NCBI GenBank assembly: GCA_023362775.1 | Contig: JALMGJ010000011.1 | Span: 23,176,001-23,240,000 of the forward strand | Direction: 5' to 3' | From: Charina bottae | Lineage: Eukaryota > Chordata > Lepidosauria > Squamata > Charinaidae | DNA: 64,000 nt | In this document: positions 45,901-56,105 of the stretch, one piece after another | Numbering within the stretch: the stretch's first letter is position 1 | Layout: each line of letters begins with the position of its first letter | The notes under the pieces: model-generated | Seen by the model: the letters and a program-made list of their open reading frames with translations, nothing else | Told to the model about the DNA's origin: nothing | The model's database searches: none | Program-made: the position numbers and the translations under genes

Positions 45901-48900
45901 CTAGCCTAAGTCTTTTTGGATTTCCCCCCCTCTCCTCCGTAGTATTAGCCACCCTTCCTAGCTTTGTTTTGGCTTACCATGTTAAACAATTCAAGCTGTT
46001 GCCATTTATTAGACATGTCACAACAAAATGTGTAAACCAAGCCACTTCCGATGGCACATGGCACAGAAGGCAGCATTTCCTAGTGCTATTGGGCCAGTCA
46101 GTTGATTTCTGCCATTCACTGAGTTAGATGTGATGACAGACAGTAACAGGGATTAGATGAATTTGTAGAGAATGGATGCTTTTGGCCATTCTGGGTGTGG
46201 GATTCTGGGTGTGGGATTCCAGTAGCTGTATGGTAGGCCCTTGTGTGAAGGAGGATGCTGGCCTAGGTGGAGCTTAGATCTTAGCTTGGCTGTTCTGCTT
46301 CTGGAGATCTTTCTCCTCCTCATAGCTCATGTTCATATGCTGCTTCTCTCCCTTTCAGGTACTAGTTCAGATCAAATCCTTCAGACAGGAACCATTCTTC
46401 TCAAAAGGTGAGTTCTGTATTTTCAGCAAATATCTAGACCAGTGTTTCTCAACTGTGACAACTTTAAGATGTGTGGAATTCTGGGAGTTGAAGTCCACAC
46501 ATCTTAAAGTTGCTAAGGTTGAGAAACGCTACTCTAGAGGCATATGGTTCCTCTCTTGGGGGAACTAGGACATAAAGCCATGGCTTTGAGCTGTTGATTT
46601 CTCTGTGAAGATCTGCAAGGATAGGGCTGGTTGAGAGCGATCTCAGGCTGAAGATTCTCGTATGATATACTTCCTTTTTCTTGGACCCTGTTTCAGCTTT
46701 ATCAGGGATCGGGTACAGTGCTGTGGAGATTCAGAACGCATTGAGGTGACAATGGCAGAGCTTGAAGACCCAGAGGCTAAGGCTTGTAATCCCAGCACCA
46801 AGCGGCTAAGTGAGTGCCTGCGCCGGATCGGAGATGAGCTGGATGGAAACATAGAGCTACAGAGGTGTGTTTTGGCAGTAGTGAGTGGTGTCCCACCACT
46901 GTAGCCATTATTTCTTTGGAAGATCTAAATTGCTATTGTTTAGAAGATCTAAATTGTTATTGGCTGTATGTAATTATTCTGCATGCTATATGTAATTATG
47001 CTGTATGTAATTATTCAAGAAGACGTATAAGCAACAGTAACAATTGGGGAGGAAAAGAACTAGTATAAAATCCCCAAAGTTCATATATACATCAGCCTTT
47101 AGTCTTCCGCCTGATAGAAGTGAGCATTGCATTCATAAAGTTATTGCTTTTCTATCTGCTGTCAATCCTTTTGGCATCTCTGTGTAACCTTGAATTGATT
47201 AAATCTACGCTTATTTAAGTAGTGTAAGTTTGCAGAGCAGCATACAGTAAAAATTAGATTAAAGCCTATACAATTGGCTACATAAGTTGATCAAAAGCCA
47301 TTTAAATTGTTACAGAAGATTGTACCGTAACAAATCCTATATAGAGTACAGATATGTCTCGACAATTTTTAAATATATTAATAAATAATTTTTGGTAGGA
47401 GCTCAAAAACCAACACTAATGCCATGTGAGTCTCTCTGGGCTGAGTGTTGCAAGGCAGGGGTGCCTGGACTAGGCATAATAGGCATCTATATCAGGGCTT
47501 TCCAAACTTTTCATGTTGGTGACACACCAGTGGCGGTGCGCGAAAACCCAGAAGTGCCACAGCGGCGGGCGAAAACCTGGAAGCGCTGCCACTGCAGCGC
47601 TTCCGGATTTTCATGCGCTGCCACCACAGCGCTTCCGGGTTTTCACGCGACACACCTGGGCCCCGCAGGCGACACAGTACTGTGTCACAACACACAGTTT
47701 GGAAAGCTATGATCTATATGATACAGCCAATTTGATGATGATAAGCAAGCCTGGGGCATCCCTTAGAGGAAATTTGACTTCATTGGGGAATGCAATTTTC
47801 ATCCACCTGCTTCTTCACAAACAGAGGCTTTGTTGGAAGGGAATTGTAGTCCCAGCACTTCAGGAAGGTGTCTGGATGGTGAAAATTGCCTGTCTGTATT
47901 CAGCTTGACAACTTCCTGCGCTTTCTGCTTCATCAGCTCTGGTGAATTTCTTATGAATGACTTCAAGGAGCTTGGCTTTACAGAGGCCAAAACTTAGCCC
48001 TACCCGGATCATTTTTTAAAAAAACTGCATTGTACTAGGCTCACTGAGTTTTTCCAGTATTCGGCTGAGGCTCTCCCTACTTGGGCTGTTCTTTTGCTGT
48101 GCCTTACAGGATGATAGAACAAGTTCAGATGTATCCCCCCAGGGATGTTTTCTTTCGAGTGGCTGCTGAGATGTTCTCGGACGGTGCTTTTAACTGGGGC
48201 CGTGTGGTGGCATTGTTTTATTTTGCATGCAAGTTGGTCCTCAAGGTAAGTACGTTGCTGCTAGTCTTCCCCTTTTTCAGACACCCTTCCCAGCTGCTGT
48301 CGTTCTTTGCTTCCTTTTTCATGGACGTCTCCCCATCCTGGCTGTCTTCTAATAACTAACTTCTGTTTCTTCCTCTGTTTTGTCATTTTTGAACAGGTAG
48401 TGTGCACTAAATTACCAGAACTCCTAAGGACTGTCATCAGCTGGACTATGGAATATATCCAGGAACACGTCCTGACCTGGATCCAAGCCCAGGGGGGATG
48501 GGTGAGTTTACGGTGACTTTACATTAACTTCCTTCAGATTAGGAAAGCTTTATCAGAGATGGGAGCAGGTCTCCGTTTTTTAAAACCAAAACTCCAGGGT
48601 CCACCAACTGGAGCTCTGTGCAGTATAGTCAGCTCTGAGCCCAAGCATACATTGAGGTGAGTTTGCACGGCACACTAAGCTATGATGAACTTAACCATGC
48701 CTTTTTTAAAGTAATCCACAATTCTGATTGGTGCAGCCCACTAAGCTATAAACTACAGCTTAAAAAAATACTGGATCCATACAGACTAAGCCAAAGCCAA
48801 ACAAATCATATGGTAGCTCATTCAGGAACGGGCTGCCAAATAATCAACCCCCTTTTTTATATTTAATAACAAAAAGTGGGAAGAGGTGAACTGTTAGGTG

Positions 48901-49408
48901 TTCTTACAGCTCCTCTCCTCACTCCCATCTTTATGCTTTTTCTCCCAGCTGAGCAATTCCTGTGTCAACATTTTGGAAAAGGGAAAAGACTTGAACATTT
49001 CTTACGTTTATGCCTTCCCAGAATTCTCAGCCGTCATGGATTTCTGTTTAAAAACTTTCCTTCCCCCCTAACCGCAACTGGGAAGACAGAGACAGCCTGT
49101 GTGGTTCAGGTGTTGGGCTGATGCTGGGGAGGTCCCAGTTCAAGACCACCCTCAGCCCAGCTTCCTTCGCAAGATTGCTGTGAAGATGGAAATGCAGGGG
49201 CGTGGGCCTTTGTGGGAAACTGTAGACGTGACATCCTTCTCTCGAGGCTTGCGTTACTGTAAAATGTCTTTGTCTTCTCCCTCCCTCTCTTGTCCGTCCC
49301 TTCCAGGAAGGCCTCCTCTCCTTTTTCGGCACCCCCACCTGGCAAACCATTGCTGTCTTTGCTGCCGGGGTCTTGACTGCCTCGCTGACCTTCTGGAAAA
49401 TGTCTTAA
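39937..49408 (+). CDS. BAX: BAX apoptosis regulator, six coding exons
   Basis: Pro-apoptotic BCL-2 family protein; when activated by BH3-only proteins it inserts into the mitochondrial outer membrane and forms pores. Exons: 39937-39994, 46359-46407, 46697-46864, 48110-48245, 48397-48501, 49307-49408. All are GT-AG with consistent phases, giving 205 residues (human BAX has 192). The extra length lies mainly between the first helix and BH3. BH3 is LSECLRRIGDELD (73-85) with the Gly-Asp core. BH1 contains FNWGRVVALFYF (119-130). BH2 contains WIQAQGGWEGLLSFF. The C-terminal tail anchor runs from about 184 and ends TASLTFWKMS. The start follows a TATA-like box and CpG region. Intron 1 (6.4 kb) holds a p53-type site at 40101-40120 and long TG/TA repeats. 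A second BAX-like gene follows in the same orientation 10.2 kb downstream. Confidence 0.95.
40101..40120 (+). promoter_or_regulatory. p53 response element-like site in BAX intron 1
   Basis: GGGCATGCCC fits the p53 half-site RRRCWWGYYY perfectly. It is followed with no spacer by GGGCATGAGA, which keeps RRRCWWG but departs in the last three bases. It lies 107 bp after the exon 1 donor. An intron-1 p53 element is described for human and mouse BAX, so conservation of position is plausible. Confidence 0.6.
40590..40945 (-). mobile_element. CR1/L2-type LINE fragment with a GAT/GAA microsatellite
   Basis: On the - strand it resembles the end of the LINE at 56110-58800 (the gaccttgaagacctggcttg region). 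A (GAT)n(GAA)n run at 40690-40748 interrupts it. It lies in intron 1 of BAX. Confidence 0.5.
40946..42130. other. BAX intron 1, unique sequence with a 20-bp C run
   Basis: No exon or named repeat is seen. An uninterrupted run of about 20 C at 41374-41394 is followed by ggacacacacacatcc. Confidence 0.5.
42151..42257. repeat. (TG)n-(TA)n compound microsatellite
   Basis: About 65 bp of TG/TATG units pass directly into about 40 bp of TA units in BAX intron 1. Such alternating DNA can adopt Z-form or cruciform structure. Confidence 0.95.
42630..42822 (+). repeat. LINE 3' end of CR1/L2 type
   Basis: tgttagccgcccagagtctc, then gagatgggcagcc and (TAAA)n form the usual 3' end of these LINEs. Only the untranslated end is present. 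Confidence 0.55.
42929..43045 (-). repeat. (TTTA)n and reversed LINE 3' end
   Basis: Two TTTA runs (about 42929-43001) lead into caccgcccatctccccccac and agaggggactctg, a reversed CR1/L2-type 3' end. Confidence 0.65.
43046..43250 (-). repeat. tRNA-derived SINE (family B)
   Basis: Reverse copy with single module: tataaataactcaaggcggt, then gagagtgactggcccagggt and cgggactagaactcacagtc, ending at the head accactagaccagattggctc. Confidence 0.85.
43251..44574. other. BAX intron 1, no further feature recognised
   Basis: Only short frames occur. A fragment near 44098-44130 (tgctggctaggaattctggg) is part of a family P hAT element. Confidence 0.4.
44706..44904. mobile_element. hAT-like MITE (family G)
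   Basis: Starts cagagctttccaaacttttc and ends acacagtttggaaagctatg. The flanks caataacc and caatagcc match at 7 of 8 if the left border is moved by one base. The core holds a palindrome built on cgcttccgggttttcgcg. Confidence 0.75.
44964..45156. mobile_element. hAT-like MITE (family G), complete
   Basis: Starts cagagctttccaaatttttc and ends cacagtttggaaagctctg. The exact 8-bp duplication GTCTAATC lies at 44956-44963 and 45157-45164. Confidence 0.9.
45264..45396. mobile_element. palindromic hAT-like MITE (family P)
   Basis: Starts cagtgtttctcagccttggc and ends ggttgagaaacactg. The flanks TTCTACAG and CTCTACAG match at 7 of 8. The arms are inverted around ccagccatgctggctgg. Confidence 0.85.
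46440..46532. mobile_element. family P hAT-like element with a deleted centre
   Basis: Starts cagtgtttctcaactgtgac. Only one copy of the attctgggagttgaagtcca arm is present before ggttgagaaacgct, so the palindrome is incomplete. It sits in BAX intron 2, 32 bp after the exon 2 donor. Confidence 0.65.
47493..47711. mobile_element. hAT-like MITE (family G), complete
   Basis: Starts cagggctttccaaacttttc and ends acacacagtttggaaagctatg. The exact 8-bp duplication ATCTATAT lies at 47485-47492 and 47712-47719. It holds repeated inverted blocks of gcgcttccgg/ccggaagcgc type. It lies in BAX intron 3. Confidence 0.9.
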
Positions 49409-50663
49409 TCCTCGGCCCCCTCCGGAAGGAGGGCCTTTTCGTGACTAGGACGAGTGGAGGCGGGGCAGGTTCCCCCCATTTCCTAACCAAGAAAGAAAAT
49501 GTGCTAGGATTCCTTTTTGGGCCTGTGTTGAGGAGCTTTTTAAAACAAATGCTGTTGCTCCTATTTGGTGCCTTTTTTCAAAAAAAAAAAAAGTGCACAC
49601 TTTTTTGTGTTGACGAGTGTGTACTTCTCACTTCGCTTTCTCCAGTCGGCCTCTTGGGCTTAGAGGTCCGAAGACATTAAGGTTCCCTAGTTTTGAAACG
49701 ATGATAGGGAACAAGGTGAAGGATGCCAGCGGCTTCTTCTCTTTGCCAGCAGCTTGTGAGAACTGCTGAACCTTTATACTGTTTTTTGGGAAGACAAATC
49801 CCGGCTCCTCTTCTGCCAACAATCATAGCAATGATTTGTCCAGCATCCTCAGATTAGATGTTTTCTAAGGGATCCGTGCAAACAAGTTTTGATATTTTAT
49901 GTTTTCCTTTCCTCGGACAGAAGCTGAATTTTGGCAATACCCTGAGAGAAAACCAGGTTCTCTCCTTACTAAACTTGACATATTAGAATAGATTACACTT
50001 CGGCTGGTGAATCTACTTTTTTTTTTCAGCAGATCACTGATCTAGTCACGATCAAAGTGGAGGAAACATTTAACCGAGTCTTTTGCAGCAACTGAGATGT
50101 ACAGGACTTTTGGGGTGACTTTTCAGAAAGGAATTGTACTGTGCTGGAAAATGAGAATTTGGAAGCCACGCTTCATTCTGCCAGATCTGTGTTTAGAAAC
50201 ATGTTCTAATCTAAATGGGTCCGTCCCCAGTCAAAAAAGGTGAGAAAAATGCTTTATAAAAGCAACAGGTCTCCAAGTGGAACGCAGAAGACATTGCAAG
50301 AGAGAGTAACTGGCTGGAAGATTCCTTCGCTGCATAAAGAAGTTTACTACTTCATTCTGAAAATGGAAAAGAACTTTCCATTTGCCTTGGAGATCTGAGT
50401 CGAGAAATGGAGAAGGGAGAATGCAAAGGGTTTCTGAGCTATTTATTCCACAAGAGATTTGTTTCATTGCTTGCTTCTTCCCCATTTCTATATTTTACCT
50501 CAGCCTTCCCCAACCTCGTGACCTCCAGAAGTTTCCCAAATAACATGCTGGCTGGAAAGTCTGGAAGTTGCAGTCTCCATCCATTTGGAGGGGGCAAGTT
50601 GAGGAATCCAGTTGAGTGGAATCACCCTTGGGGTTTCTTAGTCTTTAGGGTCAGCCAAATAAA
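49409..50663 (+). other. probable BAX 3' untranslated region
   Basis: The first AATAAA after the BAX stop is at 50658-50663 (gccaaataaaaaaa). That would give a 3' untranslated region of about 1.25 kb. No other gene is seen here. Confidence 0.35.
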
Positions 50664-51504
50664 AAAATCTCCAAGAAGTCCAGCAAGCCACACTCTCTTC
50701 TACCATGTCCTAGTACATTATATCTCATTATAGTTATAACGGTTGGGACATTTGGCTGCATGTCACTATTGTGGGTTTTTTGTTTTCGTTTTGGCTACAT
50801 TACTTCTTCCTGATGTCCACGTGTGCAATGATAAGCATTGTGATTGTAGATCTGGCTAGCTGCAAAAGATGGAGCATCTACATATATGCCCCCAAAGCAT
50901 GCCCACATGTTGATACCCACCTTGGATTATGGACTTCCCATTGGTATTTATTGGCGCGCAAGAAGTATTTCTCATTCAAAGATCAGGATTAGGGACCTGT
51001 GATCCTCTAGATGTGGCTGAAATAAAAATCCCAACTGCCTCAGCTGGCATGACCATGGTGGGTGATGCTGGCAATTGTACCACCAGCAGCCTCTGGTGGT
51101 GGTGGGGGGGGGGCTACAGATTCCCACCCCTGCTTTGAACCCTCCCAAAAGTGTTTACATTCACTTTTCCATTATCTTCCAGTGGATCAACTGATAATCA
51201 AAATGCATCTTTACGCTTCTGTATAGCATTTCCCTTGGAATTCCGGATGAATTTGTCCAAGATACATAGAACTAGATGGGGGTGGGCCAAATAATATATT
51301 GTTGGACTATTTGACCAAGAGCCTGGGTACTGAAATTGTTCTGGTATATCAAGCGAAGTGGGGGGAGGCAGAGAATCAGCAATCCTGATTCTCTTGTTTG
51401 CCAGATGACCATCAGTTTTTCCTGTCGCTGTCATGACATCTTTATCTGTTGGTTTAGCTGCCAGGAATGGAAGATGGCATAGGCAGCACTGGCACCCTAT
51501 ATTG
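50664..51504. other. no gene recognised
   Basis: Intergenic between the two BAX-family genes; short unsupported frames only. Confidence 0.4.
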
Positions 51505-51512
51505 GGTTAGAC

Positions 51513-51609
51513 CAGTGTTTCTCTATCTTGCCAACTTTAAGATGTATGGACTTCAACTCCCAGAATTCCCCAGCCAGCATCTTAAAGTTGGCACGGTGGA
51601 GGAACACTG
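51513..51609. mobile_element. family P hAT-like element, internally deleted
   Basis: Starts cagtgtttctctatcttgcc and ends gtggaggaacactg. The flanks GGTTAGAC and GGTTGGAC match at 7 of 8. Only one arm of the central palindrome remains. Confidence 0.8.
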
Positions 51610-51744
51610 GGTTGGACTTTTGGCCCCTTTTACATAGCTTAGTCAGTACTCGCCATGTTTGTATGATGCACTGAGCAAGAAATCTCTGCTGGTGAGGGAG
51701 CATGTGTGCCAGTTTGTACCCCTTAAAAAAACAGCTCACTTGTG

Positions 51745-51825
51745 TTGTTTACCCACTACATGGCTGCCACCTAGCATCTGTTTCACCTGGTGCTGGACCT
51801 CTAGATGGCAGCGTTCCAGGTAAAA
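51745..51825. repeat. inverted repeat with two CTCF-like cores
   Basis: gctgccacctagc (51763-51775) and cctctagatggcagcg (51799-51814) face each other, flanked by tttaccc and ggtaaa. The cores resemble those of the palindromic repeats at 1120 and 9393, but the flanking arms differ. Confidence 0.4.
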
Positions 51826-54330
51826 AGGGGCAAGATGCAACCATTGAGAATTCAGATGATCCCGCCAATCAGAAATTTCGGTTAAAAAAAAGCACACGTG
51901 AGGTTTACATTGGCACCCTTCCCACTGGAGGCTTCCTTCTCAGCCCATTTTGTGAACATGGCCAATCTGAGGCATTCGATAGTGCTAGGGCTGCCAAATC
52001 TGACAGGTTGATAGGTGGCAACCATCGAGTAGAGGTCAGGGAATTCTTTCAGATCATTCTTAGTTGCAAAGAAATGGTTGTGGCCAAGCAAATGGCAGAA
52101 GGTTTTTAAGGATATGGAAAAATGGTAGTTGTCCAGTTGTAGAAGTCTGCTTTTTTTCTGTCCTCTTGCTAATTCTTAGTGCGGTATCCCTGTTAGATTT
52201 CCTGATACAGTTGTACATTCTTCTGTCTGTTGTTGTGCTCAGTTTATATTTTGGTAGCACATCAAGCTAGGCTAACATCTGGGTTCCTCTTTAATTATCC
52301 TTTATAGATTTAGCCTGCTAATGACCCTTCTATTCCTCCAAGCACGTTGGTTCAGCTGGATGTTACAAGTCTGTGGCTGGAGAAATTAGATGGGAGTTAA
52401 GGTTTTCTGGCAATGAGTGCAGCCTAGATGGGAGTTGGGTCAATATGAACTAATTGTACTTGAATAATTATATTGGGGAGGGATTTTGTTACCTCAGGGG
52501 GTTGGGTTAGGGAGGGAGGGAATTGCCATGAAGGGTTGGGCTTAGGTAGAGCGGGAAAATTCCATTTTTCTCAGAGGGTCCAGAAACAGAACAGTACATA
52601 ATAACGTGGCTTTGTGAACGCTGGAGCTTCTGTTGTCATTCTTTAAAGTATTTTGGGGTGCTGTGGATTTTCATGGTATGATAATTTTGGAATTGTGAAG
52701 TAAAAGAGTCCAGGAGTGTGAATTTACTGGACGTGGGGTGGGGTGGGTTGATCTAGACCTTTGGGTTACTTTTTGTAGTGCTTTGGTATTTCAAGCTGTG
52801 GGGGGGGGTTCCTCCAAGGCCTCTGGCTCTTTGAGGAGGTGTGTCTTATAGAGTTAAGATAGCATGGCTGTGTTTTTATGGCATTAGTTTGGGATTAGCA
52901 GGCAACGATGCTGTGGGATTTATGCCAGTTGGCTGTTGTTGGTTGAGATTCAGCGATGCCTAAATCTGTGCGTGTGTCACCCTGGATTTGTACCTTCATG
53001 GGCATCTGTATGATGCTTTCTTTTTGTTCAGACGCTTGTGTTGCATCATGCTTCTCTCCCCCAGATGTAGGGGTGACCCTTCTTATCGCACCAGCCTCTT
53101 CAACTATTCTTTCACCACCCAGTGGTAAAAGTACACTAATCATGCTCATTGAGGCAAGTACCTGCCACAAATAACTCTGGGTGGATGGCCTCTGGGCATC
53201 CGGCTTTCTGAGGCAACATGTTCATGGATGGGCAAGCTCCACCGTGCCAGGGGAACAGGTGGCCATTCAGCCTTCAGTCACAGGCTGCCCTCCTGCTCCA
53301 TAGCAGAGTCCCTTGCATGGGAGATGGGCGGGGAATAAATTAAATAAATAATAATAATAATAGCCCCTCACCTCAGCCAGGACACAGGGGAGCCTCTGCT
53401 AAATCAGAGGGCTGCTGAGATGAAGAGCCGCTCTCGGCCAAAGGTTCCTGTTCAGAAGCTCCAAGGTTAGCCAGATGTAGTGTTGATGGTTGCTCAGCGA
53501 GCTTAAGCCTTCTATCCATGCCATCAGGCTCGCTTCAGGAAACCCTTGTTTGTTCAGAAGGGAATGAAGGAAGGAAACAATATTTGAAACTGTCATCGCA
53601 CGTGGGCCATTTAGACAGAACACTACTCTCTCAGCTGGCCTTGGCGTGGTATCTTTGCCTGCTTAATCATATATCTTAAGCTGTCATGTTTTTACTGGGA
53701 ATTAAATTCTTTAATTGTGTATATTTCTGGGGTTTGACATATACCGCAAGAGGTCTGCGGGCCTAAGACACAGTGGCTGACGTTGGCATTGACGGTGCCT
53801 CTTACTGATGGAATTCGGTCACATCTGATTGTAAAGCCAACATTATAATGTACCCAGGGACAGCTGTTCTACTGTTCAAGTTTATTCATACCTGTATTTT
53901 CTATGCAATTGACCCTTCCCTAACTTAGGCAATAGTTTCTACACTTTTTTTAACAAAACAAAACAAAAATGATATCTACCTTCCCATTTTATAATTTTTT
54001 TTAAAAAAATGTTTGATTCATCTTTGATCTGTCAACTGAAGTTACAGGGGAATTTTTGTTGGTGTGGAAATTAAAAATGAAAAAAAAAAAGTCAAATATG
54101 CAAGTCCCGGAGTTGTCTGTATAAAAAGAATGAAGGAGTGAGAAACTATAACTGATAACAAAGGGTATCACTTCAGTAGATTTCAGAAAATATGTGTGAT
54201 TTGTGTGTCTTCAGAGATGTAGAAGTTATTCAGCACATACTTTAGTTTTTTAGGACGTTATATGCCTCTAGGTCTCATGGTTGCAAAGCTAGTTGCAAAC
54301 CCTGCCTTCCTTGTGTTCACCAAGAGAGGC
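51826..54330. other. no gene recognised
   Basis: Intergenic. A LINE-end-like tail (gagatgggcggggaataaat with AAT repeats) lies at 53322-53360. A 91-codon frame near 52895-53170 (-) has no recognisable domain. Confidence 0.4.
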
Positions 54331-54336
54331 TACACA

Positions 54337-54598
54337 TCCATCCATCCATCCATTCATTTATTTATTTTCTATCCCGCCTTTATTATTTTTATAAATAACT
54401 CAAGGTGGCGAACATACCTAATACTCCTTCCTCCTCCTCTTTTCCCCACAACAACAACCCTGTGAGGTGAGTTGGGCTGAGAGAGAGAGGGACTGGCCCA
54501 AGGTCACCCAGCCGGCTTTCATGCCTAAGGCGGGACTAGAACTCTCGGTCTCCTGATTTCTAGCCCGTTGCCTTAACCACTAGACCAAACTGGCTCTC
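54337..54598 (-). repeat. tRNA-derived SINE (family B) with CATC/TTTA tail
   Basis: The reversed tail catccatccatccattcatt leads to tttataaataactcaaggtg, cgggactagaactctcggtc and the head accactagaccaaactggct. Single module. Confidence 0.85.
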
Positions 54599-54835
54599 TT
54601 TATTGAGTACTTTTGGCCCTTTGGTAGCACCCACTCAGAATTAGGAATACCAGATCTGAGCTGCAAAAGACCAGATAGTCACTAAGTGGCAGAAAAGAGT
54701 TAGAGAAAAGTAACTTTGCTGTCCTGACCAAAAGTGCAATTCTAAGAAAGAAAACACCAATTCTACGCCAACTTTCTTCAGTCCAATTCCCCCCTCCAGA
54801 TGTATTGAGGCCCCTCCTAAAATTCAGTTGCAGCA

Positions 54836-54940
54836 CTGGATGGCCCAAGATCACCCAGCCGGCTTTCATGACTAAGGTGCGACTAGAACTCACAGTCTCC
54901 TGGCTTCTAGCCCGTTGCCTTAACCACTAGACCAAACACT
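54836..54940 (-). repeat. truncated SINE (family B)
   Basis: Only the head half is present: tggcccaagatcacccagcc, then cgactagaactcacagtctc and ccttaaccactagaccaaac. Confidence 0.75.
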
Positions 54941-54963
54941 CTCAATTATGGTCTATTCAATAA

Positions 54964-55040
54964 AGCATTGCTGGCTGGGGGAATTCTGGGAGTTGGAATC
55001 CACACACCTTAAAGTTGCTGAGGTTGAGAAACACTGCACT
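54964..55040. mobile_element. 3' half of a family P hAT-like element
   Basis: Begins at the centre (attgctggctgggggaattc) and ends ggttgagaaacactg; the left half is missing. Confidence 0.7.
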
Positions 55041-55231
55041 AAGCCTTAAGATGTGGTCTGCTAACCACAGTTCCTGAGCTTACACAGTATTTAGTTATAC
55101 TGTTGATATATAATGCTGGTCTCCAAAAAAGACCTCCCAGCAGTTCACAAGATATAAATATCAGAAAACCAATACATAACAAAATCCATCAATGATCCAC
55201 CCATCGTGATATGGGGTATAACCAGGTCTTG

Positions 55232-55568
55232 GTAAAGGTAAAGGTTCCCCCCACACATTTGTGCAGTCGAGTCCGACTCTAGGGGCCGGTGCTCATCTCC
55301 GTTTCTTAGCCGAAGAGCCAGCGTTGTCCGAAGACGCTTCCACGGTCATGTGGCCGCATGACACGCGTGGAACGCTGTTACCTACCCACCGAAGTGGTAC
55401 CTATTCATCTACTTGCATTTGCATGCTTTTGAATTGCTAGGTTCGCAAGAGCTGGGGTTAGTGCGGGAGCTCACTCCGTCACGCAGGGCTAGGGATTCGA
55501 ACCTCCGAACTTGCGATCTTCCGATCAACAAGCCTGGCGTCTTACCTGCTGAGCCACCACGCCCCCTT
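55232..55568 (-). repeat. Sauria-type tRNA SINE (family A), full length with target duplication
   Basis: Starts taaaggtaaaggttcccccc, carries gcagtcgagtccgactctag, and ends at the head gctgagccaccacgccccc. The duplication AGGTCTTG lies at 55224-55231 and 55569-55576. Confidence 0.9.
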
Positions 55569-55675
55569 AGGTCTTGAGGGACCTCCAAAAGCTCAATAGT
55601 GATGAGGCCAACCTCACCTGGGGGGGGGGGGAGAAGATTCCACACCCCAGGCCTGCCAAATGTAGCTCCCTAGGC

Positions 55676-55812
55676 ATCGTGGTGGCTCAGCGGGTAAGTC
55701 ACCAGGCTTGTCGATCAGAAGATCGCAAGTTTGGAGGTTCGAATCCCTAGCCCCACGTGACGGAGTGAGCTCCCGCACTCGCCCCAGCTCTTGCCAACCT
55801 AGCAATTCGAAA
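55676..55812 (+). repeat. truncated Sauria-type SINE (family A)
   Basis: The head cgtggtggctcagcgggtaa through ttgccaacctagcaattcga is present. It stops where a LINE fragment begins at about 55813, so its BovB-type tail is lost. Confidence 0.8.
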
Positions 55813-56105
55813 CTGGCACACAATACAAAGTTGTGCCAAGGCCCTCCTAGCCACGACTGCCACCTGCTCATCGAGCAGGAGTTGTGAGTCCAGGAGGACC
55901 CCCAGATTGCACACTGGTCTGTTTGTGGCAGTGCAACCCCATCCAGTACCAAAGATGGTAAAGTCCTAGAACCAGAGGGGTTCAAAACCCAAAGCCACTC
56001 AGTCTTGCCAGGGTTCAGTTGAAGCCTGTTATTCCCCATCCAGACCCTCACAGCCTCCAGACGCCGCGATAAGACATCCGCAGCATTGCTTAATTCGCCA
56101 TTAAT
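55813..56105 (-). mobile_element. CR1/L2-type LINE fragment in inverted orientation
   Basis: The - strand encodes VWMGNNRLQLNPGKTEWLW and DGVALPQTDQ, matching the reverse transcriptase frame at 57148-58584 of the next element. It abuts that element head to head. Confidence 0.75.

Larger units (their letters stand above)
44575..45975 (-). mobile_element. CR1 LINE (chicken-type) 3' part, broken by three hAT insertions
   Basis: On the - strand the reverse transcriptase end is readable. 45952-45578 gives EQWAETNGLKASREKCKAVH, then LGKKNERNMYRMGEIWL and DLGVLADDKLNL. 45531 onward gives GLENKPYEERLKELGMFRLE and RRDMIAIVKYLKG. The 3' untranslated part reaches the agttggaagagacctaagag motif at 44590-44610. 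Insertions at 44706-44904, 44964-45156 and 45264-45396 postdate it. Frameshifts make it a fossil. Confidence 0.8.

Noticed and set aside
48876..49680. Longer frames in other phases around the last BAX exon (up to 193 codons)
   Set aside because: They read through the exon in the wrong phase; the BAX phase gives the conserved tail anchor.
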